Part shown: piece by piece, positions 36,706 through 44,564 of the stretch
How positions within the stretch are numbered: position 1 is the first letter of the stretch
Layout of the letters: the number at the start of each line of letters is the position of its first letter
From: an uncultured Sphingomonas sp.
GTDB taxonomy: Bacteria; Pseudomonadota; Alphaproteobacteria; Sphingomonadales; Sphingomonadaceae
Reading direction: 5' to 3'
Assembly: GCF_913774285.1 (NCBI RefSeq)
Contig: NZ_CAJYHX010000028.1
Coordinates: 248,001-312,000, forward strand
DNA length: 64,000 nt
Translations under genes and position numbers: made by a program
Notes under the pieces: generated by a model
The model's input: only the letters and a program-made list of their open reading frames with translations
Database searches by the model: none
What the model was told of the DNA's origin: nothing

Positions 36706-37325
36706 CTGAAGATGAAGCCAGAAGCTGGGTGCGGGATCGCTTCGGTGTTTCACGTGAAACGTCGCTGGCTGCCTTCGGGGACATTCTCGTGGCAGAAGCC
36801 GAGCATCAGAATCTCATCGCGCGATCGACGCTCGACAGCCTCTGGGCCCGCCACCTTACCGACTCCGCCCAACTGGTGCCGCTGGCAGCGCCGGCCCGCG
36901 AGGGGGCGTGGCTGGACGTCGGCAGCGGCGCGGGGTTGCCTGGCATCGTTGTGGCGCTGCTCACCGATCGCCCTGTGATACTGGTCGAGCCTCGTACCAA
37001 ACGCGTGCAGTTCCTGCGCGATGCCGCGGAGCGGCTCGGCGTCGGCAATCGCGTGACGGTGATCGGCAGCAAGGTCGAGTCCTATCGACCGGAAGGGCCG
37101 GTGGCGGTCGTCTCCGCCCGAGCGGTGGCCGAGCTATCCGCGCTGATGTTATCCACAGTTCACTGCACTGATTCGTCCACAGTCTGGTTGCTGCCAAAAG
37201 GGCGCAGCGCGCAATCGGAGGTGGATGCCGCGGGCGCGAAATGGCAAGGTCAGTTCCAGGTGGAACCCAGCATCACGCAGCCGGAATCGGGCATTGTGGT
37301 CGCAACACAGATAGGCGCCAGATGA
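36702..37325 (+). CDS. rsmG: 16S rRNA (guanine-N7) methyltransferase RsmG (GidB)
   Basis: The 207-residue SAM-dependent enzyme has the conserved N-terminal [32 protein letters not shown], and the SAM loop [17 protein letters not shown] near 70. It methylates G527 of 16S rRNA, and its loss gives low-level streptomycin resistance. The codons for GVSRET contain the second parS site, and a DnaA-box pair lies near its 3' end. It overlaps both mnmG and parA by four bases. Confidence 0.95.
   Translation: MTEDEARSWVRDRFGVSRETSLAAFGDILVAEAEHQNLIARSTLDSLWARHLTDSAQLVPLAAPAREGAWLDVGSGAGLPGIVVALLTDRPVILVEPRTKRVQFLRDAAERLGVGNRVTVIGSKVESYRPEGPVAVVSARAVAELSALMLSTVHCTDSSTVWLLPKGRSAQSEVDAAGAKWQGQFQVEPSITQPESGIVVATQIGAR
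36746..36761. promoter_or_regulatory. parS site 2 (inside rsmG)
   Basis: TGTTTCACGTGAAACG matches the parS consensus at 15 of 16 positions. It encodes part of GVSRET of RsmG, so the conserved peptide and the ParB site coincide. Confidence 0.92.
37149..37181 (+). promoter_or_regulatory. DnaA-box pair near the 3' end of rsmG
   Basis: A perfect DnaA box TTATCCACA (37149-37157) is followed 15 bases on by TCGTCCACA (37173-37181). The second is part of a 13-mer, TGATTCGTCCACA, that also occurs in the candidate origin at 28009. Confidence 0.6.
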
Positions 37326-38104
37326 TCACCATCACGATCGCCAATCAGAAGGGCGGGGTGGGAAAGACCACAACCGCCATTAATGTCGGCACCGCCCTCG
37401 CGGCCACGGGCAAGCGGGTGCTGCTGATCGATTTCGATCCGCAGGGCAACGCCTCCACCGGGCTCGGCATCGGCCGGGGCGAGCGGGAGCATTCGAGCTA
37501 CGATCTGCTCGTTTCTGATGCGGATCTCGAGGATGTCGCGGTACCAACGACTGTTCCAGGGCTCGACGTGGTTCCGGCGACGCAGGACCTGTCGGGTGCC
37601 GAAATCGAACTGATCGAGTTTGACGCGCGCACCCATCGCCTGGACGCGGCGATCCGCCGCCACACCGCCGAGCGGTGGGATGTGATTCTAGTCGATTGTC
37701 CGCCCTCGCTGGGGCTGCTGACGGTCAATGCGATGGTCGCGGCGCACGCGCTGCTGGTACCGCTGCAGTGTGAGTTTTTCGCGCTCGAAGGGCTTAGTCA
37801 GCTGCTCAATACGGTCGAGCGGATTCGAACCCGCTTCAATCCGGGCCTGTCCATCCTCGGCGTCGCGCTGACCATGTATGACCGCCGCAATCGGCTGACC
37901 GACCAGGTGTCAGAGGACGTCCGTGCGGTCCTCGGCAGGGTGGTGTTCGACACCGTTATTCCGCGCAACGTCCGCCTCTCCGAGGCGCCCAGCCACGGGG
38001 TGCCGGCGCTGATCTATGACCATCGCTGTGCCGGTTCCGAAGCCTATATCGCGCTCGCACGCGAAGTGATCGATCGCTTACCCAAATTGCAGAAAGCCGC
38101 ATGA
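37322..38104 (+). CDS. parA: Chromosome-partitioning ATPase ParA
   Basis: The 260-residue Walker-type ATPase starts [21 protein letters not shown], with the deviant Walker A (KGGVGKTT), then LLIDFDPQGNAS, DVILVDCPPSLGLL and the PLQCEFFALEGLSQLL segment. It lacks the N-terminal DNA-binding extension of plasmid ParA, so it is the chromosomal Soj type. It moves ParB-parS complexes toward the new pole after origin duplication. It overlaps rsmG and parB by four bases each. Confidence 0.96.
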   Translation: MITITIANQKGGVGKTTTAINVGTALAATGKRVLLIDFDPQGNASTGLGIGRGEREHSSYDLLVSDADLEDVAVPTTVPGLDVVPATQDLSGAEIELIEFDARTHRLDAAIRRHTAERWDVILVDCPPSLGLLTVNAMVAAHALLVPLQCEFFALEGLSQLLNTVERIRTRFNPGLSILGVALTMYDRRNRLTDQVSEDVRAVLGRVVFDTVIPRNVRLSEAPSHGVPALIYDHRCAGSEAYIALAREVIDRLPKLQKAA

Positions 38105-38997
38105 CCGATTCTCCCGCCGCCGCCCGCAAGCCCCGCCCCGGTCTGGGCCGCGGGCTTTCTGCCCTGCTTGGCGAAAGCCTTCCGGAAGAGCCGATCAAGG
38201 GCAACCCGACCAGCAGCTCGGGCGTGCGGATGCTGCCGATCAGCTCGCTCGTCGCCGACCCCAATCAGCCGCGCCGCCATTTCGACGAAGAGGCACTCGA
38301 TACGCTGGCGGAGTCGATTCGCACCCGCGGGCTGATCCAGCCGATCTTCGTGCGGCCGCACGGCCAGAGCTTCCAAATCGTCGCCGGCGAACGGCGCTGG
38401 CGGGCGGCGCAGCGGGCACGGCTCCATGAGGTGCCGGTGATCGTCCGCGAGCTGAGCGACGCCGAGACGCTCGAAATCGCGCTGATCGAGAACATCCAGC
38501 GTCAGGACCTCAATGCGATCGAAGAGGCCGAGGGCTATGCTCGGCTGATCCGCGAGTTCGGCCATACCCAGGAAGCGCTGGGCAAGATCGTCCACAAGTC
38601 GCGCAGCCATATCGCCAATCTGCTGCGTCTGCTCGATCTGCCGGCGCCGGTGCGCGAGATGGTGGTCGATCGCTCGCTAGAGATGGGGCATGCGCGCGCG
38701 CTGATCGGTTCGCCCGATCCCGAGAAGCTTGCGCGCGAGGTGGTCGCCAAAGGCCTGTCTGTCCGCGACACCGAGAAGCTCGCCCGCACCGCGAAGCCGG
38801 CCCCCAAGCGCAAGGCCAGTGACAACCGCAGCGAGGGCGATCCCGACATCACCGCGCTCGAGCGGCACCTAGGGGACGTACTCGGGCTCAACGTGCGGAT
38901 CGCCCATGGCGAGAAGGGGGGTACGCTGACGGTGAGCTACTCGACGCTCGACCAGCTCGACATGATCTGCCAGCGGCTGAGCGGCGAGCGGATTTAG
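38101..38997 (+). CDS. parB: Chromosome-partitioning protein ParB
   Basis: The 298-residue protein opens PRPGLGRGLSALLGE, then the CTPase/ParB-N fold IRTRGLIQPIFVRP and VAGERRWRAAQRA, with LIENIQRQDLNAIEEAEGY, a helix-turn-helix (TQEALGKIVHKSRSHIANLLRLLDLP), and a C-terminal dimerisation tail. It binds parS and spreads as a CTP-loaded clamp. The three parS sites near it are its obvious targets. Confidence 0.96.
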   Translation: MTDSPAAARKPRPGLGRGLSALLGESLPEEPIKGNPTSSSGVRMLPISSLVADPNQPRRHFDEEALDTLAESIRTRGLIQPIFVRPHGQSFQIVAGERRWRAAQRARLHEVPVIVRELSDAETLEIALIENIQRQDLNAIEEAEGYARLIREFGHTQEALGKIVHKSRSHIANLLRLLDLPAPVREMVVDRSLEMGHARALIGSPDPEKLAREVVAKGLSVRDTEKLARTAKPAPKRKASDNRSEGDPDITALERHLGDVLGLNVRIAHGEKGGTLTVSYSTLDQLDMICQRLSGERI

Positions 38998-39059
38998 GAT
39001 CGTTTCGCTGCCCTTAGTGGCAGGTTTGACCTTTTCGGGGGGCATGGCAGCTTGCTGTC

Positions 39060-40259
39060 ATGCTGCTCTCCGCACCGGGCCGTGGGCCGACCCTTTCGTT
39101 CGACTTCCCGCTGTCGCGCAGCGCCGCGCAGGCCCGCCTCGCCGCCTTCCTGCCGCACGCCGGGCAAGACTATGCTGCACATCGCAATGAAGATCGCGGG
39201 CCGGGCCGGCATCATGGCGTATCCAGGCTCTCGGCTGCGTTGCGGCGGCGGCTGATCAGCGAGGCGGAAGTGGCTGCAGCGGTCTTAGACCACCATGGTC
39301 GCGCGGCGGCTTCGAAGTTTCTCGCCGAGCTGTTTTGGCGCACCTATTGGAAAGGATGGCTCGAACAGCATCCGACGGTGTGGAGGGATTGGCGTGCCGC
39401 CTGTGCGCGGCTGACGGCGCAAGGCATGCCGGCAGGGTACGCGGCCGCGGTGGAAGGGCGGACGGGGATCGATGCCTTTGACGCCTGGGCAGCCGAGCTT
39501 CGGGATACCGGCTATCTGCACAATTGGGCCCGCATGCAGTTCGCCTCAATCTGGATCTTCACGCTCGGGCTGCCATGGGAATTGGGCGCAGCGTTCACCT
39601 ATCGTCATTTCGTCGATGCCGATCCGGCGTCGAATACCCTGTCGTGGCGTTGGGTCGCCGGGCTGCACACGCGGGGCAAGGCATATCTGGCAGATGCCGA
39701 GCGGATCCGGTCTCGCACCGGCGGTCGGTTCAACCCGCGGGGGCTGGCTACCAAAGCGGATGTTCCACGTGAAACATGTGTTCCTGCACGCGCGCCGATC
39801 CGCGCGATAAGCGCCCCGGAGGAGGGGGCCGGGACGCTCTTGTTGGTTACCCCCGAGGATCTTTCGCTCGAAACGGAGCTGGCGCCCGAGCATCTGGCAG
39901 TCCGGCGGGTAGTCGCCTGCCGTCAGCATTGTACCGCCGCGGCAGACATTGCCGCGGTTGCGGACGGCCTGCAGCGCGCGTCTACGCACTGGCAGGTTCC
40001 CGCGATGTGGGCGGACGACGTGCCCTCGGTCCTTGCACTCGCGCAGGCGGAGGGCTGTGCGCAGATCGTGACGGGCTACGCGCCGGTTGGACAGGTTGCG
40101 GAGTCCTTGGCTGCCTGCCGCGCACAACATGCCATTCGCATCGCGGAGCATCGCCGTGATTGGGATGCGCGCGCCTGGCCGCATTGCGACAAGGGCTATT
40201 TCGCCTTTGCCCAGCAGATCCCGGCGATACTCGCGTCGATGCACCGCGAGCTATCCTGA
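39060..40259 (+). CDS. Photolyase/cryptochrome FAD-domain protein with C-terminal extra domain
   Basis: The 399-residue protein lacks the normal N-terminal antenna domain. Residues ~20-225 look like the photolyase FAD-binding domain: VSRLSAALRRRLISEAEV, FLAELFWRTYWKGWLEQHP, TGYLHNWARMQFASIW and DADPASNTLSWRWVAGLHT. After FNPRG the last ~155 residues form a separate alpha/beta-like part (TLLLVTPEDLSLE, CAQIVTGYAPVGQVAESL, WPHCDKGYFAFAQQIP). It could be a permuted photolyase-like flavoprotein, but DNA-repair activity is unproven. The third parS lies between the two parts. Confidence 0.75.
   Translation: MLLSAPGRGPTLSFDFPLSRSAAQARLAAFLPHAGQDYAAHRNEDRGPGRHHGVSRLSAALRRRLISEAEVAAAVLDHHGRAAASKFLAELFWRTYWKGWLEQHPTVWRDWRAACARLTAQGMPAGYAAAVEGRTGIDAFDAWAAELRDTGYLHNWARMQFASIWIFTLGLPWELGAAFTYRHFVDADPASNTLSWRWVAGLHTRGKAYLADAERIRSRTGGRFNPRGLATKADVPRETCVPARAPIRAISAPEEGAGTLLLVTPEDLSLETELAPEHLAVRRVVACRQHCTAAADIAAVADGLQRASTHWQVPAMWADDVPSVLALAQAEGCAQIVTGYAPVGQVAESLAACRAQHAIRIAEHRRDWDARAWPHCDKGYFAFAQQIPAILASMHRELS
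39761..39776. promoter_or_regulatory. parS site 3 (inside the photolyase-like gene)
   Basis: TGTTCCACGTGAAACA differs from the parS consensus at one position. It encodes VPRET at the junction of the two domains of the photolyase-like protein, 0.8 kb after parB. Confidence 0.92.
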
Positions 40260-40343
40260 GGCAGCGCAAAACTGCTGGATCATGGTAAAGAAATAGTGAA
40301 CGCTTCGCCGCACTGCAGCGTTGGTGTAGGGTGGAGGGTAAGC

Positions 40344-40517
40344 ATGATCGAGCAGCTGCGCGACGACCAATGGCGGGGCCATGGCTCCGAAGCGTTGCGC
40401 CCGACCTGGCACGACGCCGCGCGCGACGCGATCCGGCATCGGCTCGCGTCGCGGCCGGCACGGCCTCACCGCTGGCTGGCAAAGACGAGGTTCTTGCTGA
40501 AAAAGGGCAGGACGTAG
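40344..40517 (+). CDS. Possible 57-residue basic protein
   Basis: A short frame, MIEQLRDDQWRGHGSEALRP to LAKTRFLLKKGRT, begins after an excellent GGAGGGTAAGC ribosome-binding site. It is basic and has no membrane segment or known motif. Its last 52 bases overlap the 3' end of the opposite-strand esterase, so part of the sequence is constrained by that gene. I do not recognise it, and it may be lineage-specific or spurious. Confidence 0.4.
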   Translation: MIEQLRDDQWRGHGSEALRPTWHDAARDAIRHRLASRPARPHRWLAKTRFLLKKGRT

Positions 40518-41536
40518 TTCTGGAACCGCTCCGCCACCGCGCTGGTGTGGTCACCCGGGTAGAGGGTGAAGCTGTTGGCCACGCCGTAGCGGTCCAACAC
40601 CTCATGCAGCGCCTGCGCGTCGCCTCGTAGGCCGTCCTTGTCACCCACGTCGATCGCGATCGCGCGGTAGCGGCGCAGTTCCCCGATATATTGGTCGACA
40701 AAGGCGAGCGGCGCATTGGCAGCCCATTTCGCCAGCACCTCGGGCCGTAGCTTGCCGTCCTGGATCGGCAGGTCGAGGTAGAGCGGCGCTGCCTTGGGGT
40801 CGGGCGACCATGCCGCCGCCGCTGCCAGCGTGGCGCGCAGGCCCCAGGAGAGCTTCGTCGCATCCTCGCGCGTCTTGATGGCCGCAATCTGCGCGAGTCC
40901 ATCTGCATCGAGCAGGCTGGCGTCGCGCGCGGACAGGCAGCAGGGGCTCATCATGTAGACTGCCCCGAACACATCGGCATGCTTCATCCCGATGCGACTG
41001 GCACCATAGCCGCCCATCGAATGGCCGACGAGGCCGCGGCTCTCCCGCGTCGCCAGCGTGCGGTAGTGCGCGTCGACATAGGCGACGAGATCATGTGCGA
41101 CGAAGCGCTCGAAATCGCCCGTTGTCGACGAGCTCGAATACATCGATCCGTTGTGCAGCGTCTTGCTGTCCGGAAGCACCAGGATGACCGGCTTGGCGCC
41201 GAGCGCATAGGCACCCTCGACGACCTGGGGCACATGGATCTCCTTGATCCATTGCTCGGCACCGATCGAATAGCCGTGCAGTGCATAGACGACGGGGTAC
41301 CGCTTGTGCGGTGCGCCGGCATAATCGGGTGGCAGCACCACGATCACGTCGCGATCGGCGCTCTCGCCTTCGAGATTGCCTTCGATCGATGGCGAATGGA
41401 CCTTGATCCGCTGCACCGTCACGGTGGGCGCACCCGCCACCACCGGAGGGACCTGCGTCTGTACCTGCGCTACTGTCGGCCCCACCCAAAGGCTCGCCAG
41501 CAGTGCCGCGCCGGCCGCCCAATGTCCCTTGCCCAT
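40466..41536 (-). CDS. Secreted alpha/beta-hydrolase esterase (putative-esterase/feruloyl-esterase-like)
   Basis: The 356-residue protein has a signal peptide ending near VAQ (residue 24), a RYPVVYALHGY oxyanion strand near 80-90, the nucleophile elbow GHSMGGYG with serine near 173, and a late histidine (YPGDHTSAV). Homologues include esterase D/feruloyl- and acetyl-xylan-esterase-like enzymes. The substrate here is inferred to be a plant-polysaccharide ester because the gene lies in a glycan-use locus and a LacI-like operator sits 108 bp upstream. The ATG follows GGGAGAGAGCG. Confidence 0.82.
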   Translation of the reverse strand: MGKGHWAAGAALLASLWVGPTVAQVQTQVPPVVAGAPTVTVQRIKVHSPSIEGNLEGESADRDVIVVLPPDYAGAPHKRYPVVYALHGYSIGAEQWIKEIHVPQVVEGAYALGAKPVILVLPDSKTLHNGSMYSSSSTTGDFERFVAHDLVAYVDAHYRTLATRESRGLVGHSMGGYGASRIGMKHADVFGAVYMMSPCCLSARDASLLDADGLAQIAAIKTREDATKLSWGLRATLAAAAAWSPDPKAAPLYLDLPIQDGKLRPEVLAKWAANAPLAFVDQYIGELRRYRAIAIDVGDKDGLRGDAQALHEVLDRYGVANSFTLYPGDHTSAVAERFQNYVLPFFSKNLVFASQR

Positions 41537-41923
41537 CGCTCTCTCTCCCAAGCAAGGCCGCTTCGGCGACCTATCTTCTCAGCGCAGTTTCGCTGCCGCG
41601 AGCGGCCTTCTTTTCCAAGTAAAAGACAGTGCACTCCCGCCTACGGTAACGCTAACATATGTGCTTGGATACAACAGCCCGGAGCGAAGAAAAAGAGGAC
41701 GGGGAGGATGGCCCGGTTGCGCACCGGCGTGTGGCACGTGGTGGAGAGCAAGGTGGGCGCGGCGCCCGGCGTGACGATCGGCGAGGCCCGGGGTTTCGGC
41801 GCCGGGGCATCTACTCACCGTGCCCGCGACGGCAACCGCAGTGCCCGAGTTCCCGATTCTCCGCTGATTCCCCAGGCACCGGCGGGTTGCATGCCGGCAG
41901 TGCATCGCGCACGACGCGGAACC
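41537..41923. other. Intergenic region between the esterase and upp
   Basis: This gap of 387 bp holds the LacI-like operator (41644-41657). It also holds an ATG at 41708 after AGAGGACGGGGAGG, in frame with upp, which would add 72 unconserved residues to Upp. That N-terminal stretch has no recognisable domain, so I treat it as a leader or gene remnant. Confidence 0.5.
41644..41657. promoter_or_regulatory. LacI/XylR-like operator 1 (esterase upstream)
   Basis: CGGTAACGCTAACA, reverse complement TGTTAGCGTTACCG, resembles LacI-family palindromic operators and, from memory, the TGTTAGCGCTACCA motif of the Caulobacter xylose regulon. It lies 108 bp before the esterase ATG. Confidence 0.6.
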
Positions 41924-42580
41924 ATGGCCGAACCCGATATCGCAATCGAGGGGCTGACGATCGTCGCCCATCCGCTGGTCCAGCACCGCCTCACGCGGCT
42001 GCGCGACCGGACCACGCCACCCGAGCGATTCCGCGCGGAATTGCGCGCGGTGGCAACGCTGCTGGGGGCGGCGGCGCTGGCCGACCTGCCGCTGGCACCG
42101 CGCGCGATCGAGACGCCGGTGGCGGCGATGGAGTCGCCGGTGCTGGGCTGTGCACCTCCCGTGGTGGTGCCGGTGCTGCGTGCCGGCCTCGCCATGGCGG
42201 AGGGGCTGCTGGATCTGCTGCCCGAGGCGGCAGTGGCGCATCTCGGCCTCTATCGCGATCCGCAGACGCTCGAGGCGGTCGAATATTATTTCAAGGCGCC
42301 TGCGGACATCGCGTCGCGTCCGGTGCTGATGGTCGATCCGATGCTGGCGACCGGCAACAGCGCAGTAGCGGCGCTCGATCGGCTGAAGGCGGCGGGCGTG
42401 CGCGACCTTCGCTTCGTCTGCCTGCTCGCGGCTCGGCCGGGGGTGGCGACGGTGCGGGCGTCGCATCCCGATGTCGCGATCTGGACGGCGGGGCTCGACG
42501 CCGAGCTGAACGCGCACAGCTATATCGTGCCGGGGCTGGGTGACGCGGGCGACCGCGCCTTCGGCACCGAGCACGGCTGA
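41924..42580 (+). CDS. upp: Uracil phosphoribosyltransferase Upp
   Basis: The 218-residue salvage enzyme has HPLVQHRLTRLRD at the start, VVVPVLRAGLAMAEGLL, and the PRPP-binding loop VLMVDPMLATGNSAVAAL. The C-terminal PGLGDAGDRAFGT binds uracil. It converts uracil and PRPP to UMP. The frame is open upstream to 41708, but the conserved protein starts near MAEPDIAIEG, so 41924 is used. It converges with the cupin-like gene, with a 3-bp gap. Confidence 0.93.
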   Translation: MAEPDIAIEGLTIVAHPLVQHRLTRLRDRTTPPERFRAELRAVATLLGAAALADLPLAPRAIETPVAAMESPVLGCAPPVVVPVLRAGLAMAEGLLDLLPEAAVAHLGLYRDPQTLEAVEYYFKAPADIASRPVLMVDPMLATGNSAVAALDRLKAAGVRDLRFVCLLAARPGVATVRASHPDVAIWTAGLDAELNAHSYIVPGLGDAGDRAFGTEHG

Positions 42581-42583
42581 GCC

Positions 42584-43576
42584 TCAGCCGCCGCGCAGCA
42601 ACTGCATCACGAAGGCGCGGATCCGCCCGCGATTCTCCCGGCTGTCGGCTAGGATGCCGTGGCGCTCGGGCGGCAGATGCGCGAGCGGGTGGCCCTCGGG
42701 GCGGAAGGCATAATGGTCGAAAAAGGCGCGCCACGCCGCCCGCTCGACCGGTGGGCGCTCGGCAAGCGTCGTCATCGCCAGAAGCAGCGCGGTATAGGGC
42801 GAATCGGGGCCGCTGGCGAAATCGTCCCACCAATAGTTCATCAGCAGGTTGAACGGAGCGGTCGCCTCCACCTGGTGCCACCAGAGCTTGGGCAGATAAA
42901 GCGCGTCGCCCGGGAGAAGCGTCACCGTCAGCGCCCGTGCCCTGGCAGCGGCGAAGCGGGGGTAGCGGGAATCCTGCAGGTCTGCGGTGGCGGCGAGGCT
43001 CACCGGCTGGCCCGCCATGGTATGGTCGATTGGGCCGATATAGAGGTCGCCGATGGCGTCGGGCGGGTAGAGCGTGAAGCGCCGCTCGCCCGCGATCACG
43101 CAGGCGAGATTGTCGAATCGGTCATAATGGCAGGCAATCGCCGAGGCGTTGCCGATCCAAAGCCGCGGCAGCACGCTTTGCGGCACCAGTGTTAGGGGAT
43201 TGGCTTCGGCAAAGCCTGGCAGGTGATCCTCGGCGGGGAGTGAGCCGCAATAGATGCTGGGTTCGTCCGGGTGGGCCGCCGCGCGCGCGATCCGGGCGAG
43301 GGCGGTATCCAGGTCGAGCATCTCGCGCGCGAAGTTGAAGCCGTCGGGCCGGTCGCCATAGGCATAGCGCCCGCCGATCGCCGGATCGCCGACGAACGCC
43401 TGCGCCGTCCGCCCGCTGTCGAAGCCGCGCAGATAGCTGCACAGGCCTTCTATACTTGCCGCCGCCCTGGTGACCGGAAGCTCCGCCGCCGCTCCCCGCA
43501 GCACGATCGGCACGCAGGCGCGGCGCGCCTCCGCGAAGTCGTCGGGGGAAATGTCGGCGGCGACTTCGTGCAGCAT
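42584..43576 (-). CDS. Cupin-like/JmjC-domain (cupin_8) protein
   Basis: The 330-residue protein has a double-stranded beta-helix with the HxD metal motif CHYDRFDN (His150, Asp152) and a later LPKLWWHQVEA histidine near 238, as in Fe(II)/2-oxoglutarate JmjC-like oxygenases of the cupin_8 family. Such genes commonly sit beside sapC and TonB receptors in sphingomonads and Caulobacter. Target and reaction are unknown. The start lies two bases from the sapC stop. Confidence 0.83.
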   Translation of the reverse strand: MLHEVAADISPDDFAEARRACVPIVLRGAAAELPVTRAAASIEGLCSYLRGFDSGRTAQAFVGDPAIGGRYAYGDRPDGFNFAREMLDLDTALARIARAAAHPDEPSIYCGSLPAEDHLPGFAEANPLTLVPQSVLPRLWIGNASAIACHYDRFDNLACVIAGERRFTLYPPDAIGDLYIGPIDHTMAGQPVSLAATADLQDSRYPRFAAARARALTVTLLPGDALYLPKLWWHQVEATAPFNLLMNYWWDDFASGPDSPYTALLLAMTTLAERPPVERAAWRAFFDHYAFRPEGHPLAHLPPERHGILADSRENRGRIRAFVMQLLRGG

Positions 43577-43578
43577 CG

Positions 43579-44256
43579 TCAGGCTGCGAGCTTGCGATTG
43601 CGGCGTGCGGCCAGCACCGCGATCTGGCGGAGGGATCCTGCAACGGCATAAGCAAGCTGGAGATGCCCGGCGCGGAACAGCGTGAGCACCGCCGCATCGT
43701 CCAGTGCGTGGAGCGAGTCCAGGCTCACCGTGTAGAGCCCGGCTAGGTCGAGCGAAGTGCCGTCGTCGAAGCGCAGCGTCACGTCGATCGGCTCAAGGAG
43801 CTTGTTGGCGAGGAGGGCGTCGACAAAGGCTTGGGTCGCCTCCACGCCGCGGTGGAGGTGAACCAGCGTCTGCTGGATGGCGCGGAGCGCGGGCGCCGGG
43901 GCGCCGTCCTCACCGAACAGTGGTTCGCCGTCCTCGCCGGTAAAGCGCGAATCCTGTGGGTCGATCGCGATTGAATCGCCGGCAATGAAGAAGCCCTGGC
44001 GCTCGATGTGGAGCGGCCAGAAACCCTCGCCGGCACGTAATTCGACCAGCGATTCACCCGGCTCAAAGCCTAGCATCGCGCCGACATAGAAGCGTCCGGT
44101 CTCCGCATCCTTGGTGAGTAGGACGGGGCACGTGGCGGCGGCGGCGGCAAACTCGGCAGCCACGACGGGCACGAAATAGGGCAGGGGGCCCGTGGCAGGA
44201 CGGACCCGCAAATCGCGGTGCTCCACCGAATCGAGCAACGTCACGCCTTCAGCCAT
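43579..44256 (-). CDS. SapC-family protein
   Basis: The 225-residue cytoplasmic protein has the SapC pattern: PYFVPVVAAEFAAAAATCPVLLTKD, then GRFYVGAMLGFEPGESL and GEGFWPLHIERQGFF. The family occurs next to TonB-dependent receptors and cupin-like oxygenases in sphingomonads and Caulobacter, suggesting a shared but uncharacterised role. GAGAGGAC is the ribosome-binding site. It is divergent from the receptor, sharing the 308-bp control region with operator 2. Confidence 0.85.
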   Translation of the reverse strand: MAEGVTLLDSVEHRDLRVRPATGPLPYFVPVVAAEFAAAAATCPVLLTKDAETGRFYVGAMLGFEPGESLVELRAGEGFWPLHIERQGFFIAGDSIAIDPQDSRFTGEDGEPLFGEDGAPAPALRAIQQTLVHLHRGVEATQAFVDALLANKLLEPIDVTLRFDDGTSLDLAGLYTVSLDSLHALDDAAVLTLFRAGHLQLAYAVAGSLRQIAVLAARRNRKLAA

Positions 44257-44564
44257 GCCTTGTCCTCTCCCATCCGCACGCGGTGCACGCGCCCTTCCTG
44301 CATATCGGGTCGCGTCTCTGGCGCCTATGGCCCGACTAAAAGGCAAGAATACACCGACAAAAAACCAGTTGATAGCGCTAACGTCAACGGCTACACCTCA
44401 TTACAGATTCGCAGAAGAAGAATGAATCGGGGAGGATGCTGTGCCGCTATTTGTGCGGATGCGAAGGCTTGCGCCTATTCTCCGAGCATATGTCGCGTTG
44501 CACTGCGGTGCGGGGCGTGCGGATCTGTATCGATCCCAACAATAAACACGGAGGGGGTAAGCAC
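44257..44564. other. Control region between sapC and the TonB receptor
   Basis: A divergent 308-bp intergenic region. It holds operator 2 at 44370-44383 and the receptor ribosome-binding site GAGGGGGTAAG just before 44565. No terminator is seen. Both flanking operons probably start here. Confidence 0.65.
44370..44383. promoter_or_regulatory. LacI/XylR-like operator 2 (sapC-TonB receptor)
   Basis: TGATAGCGCTAACG contains the 8-bp palindrome TAGCGCTA and matches the operator 1 motif TGTTAGCGTTACCG at ten of fourteen positions. It lies between divergent genes, and a single repressor could control both directions. Confidence 0.62.

Noticed and set aside
41733..41742. GGCACGTGGT as a further parS
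   Set aside because: It shares only the central CACGTG. The outer bases do not match, and it lies outside the ParB consensus.
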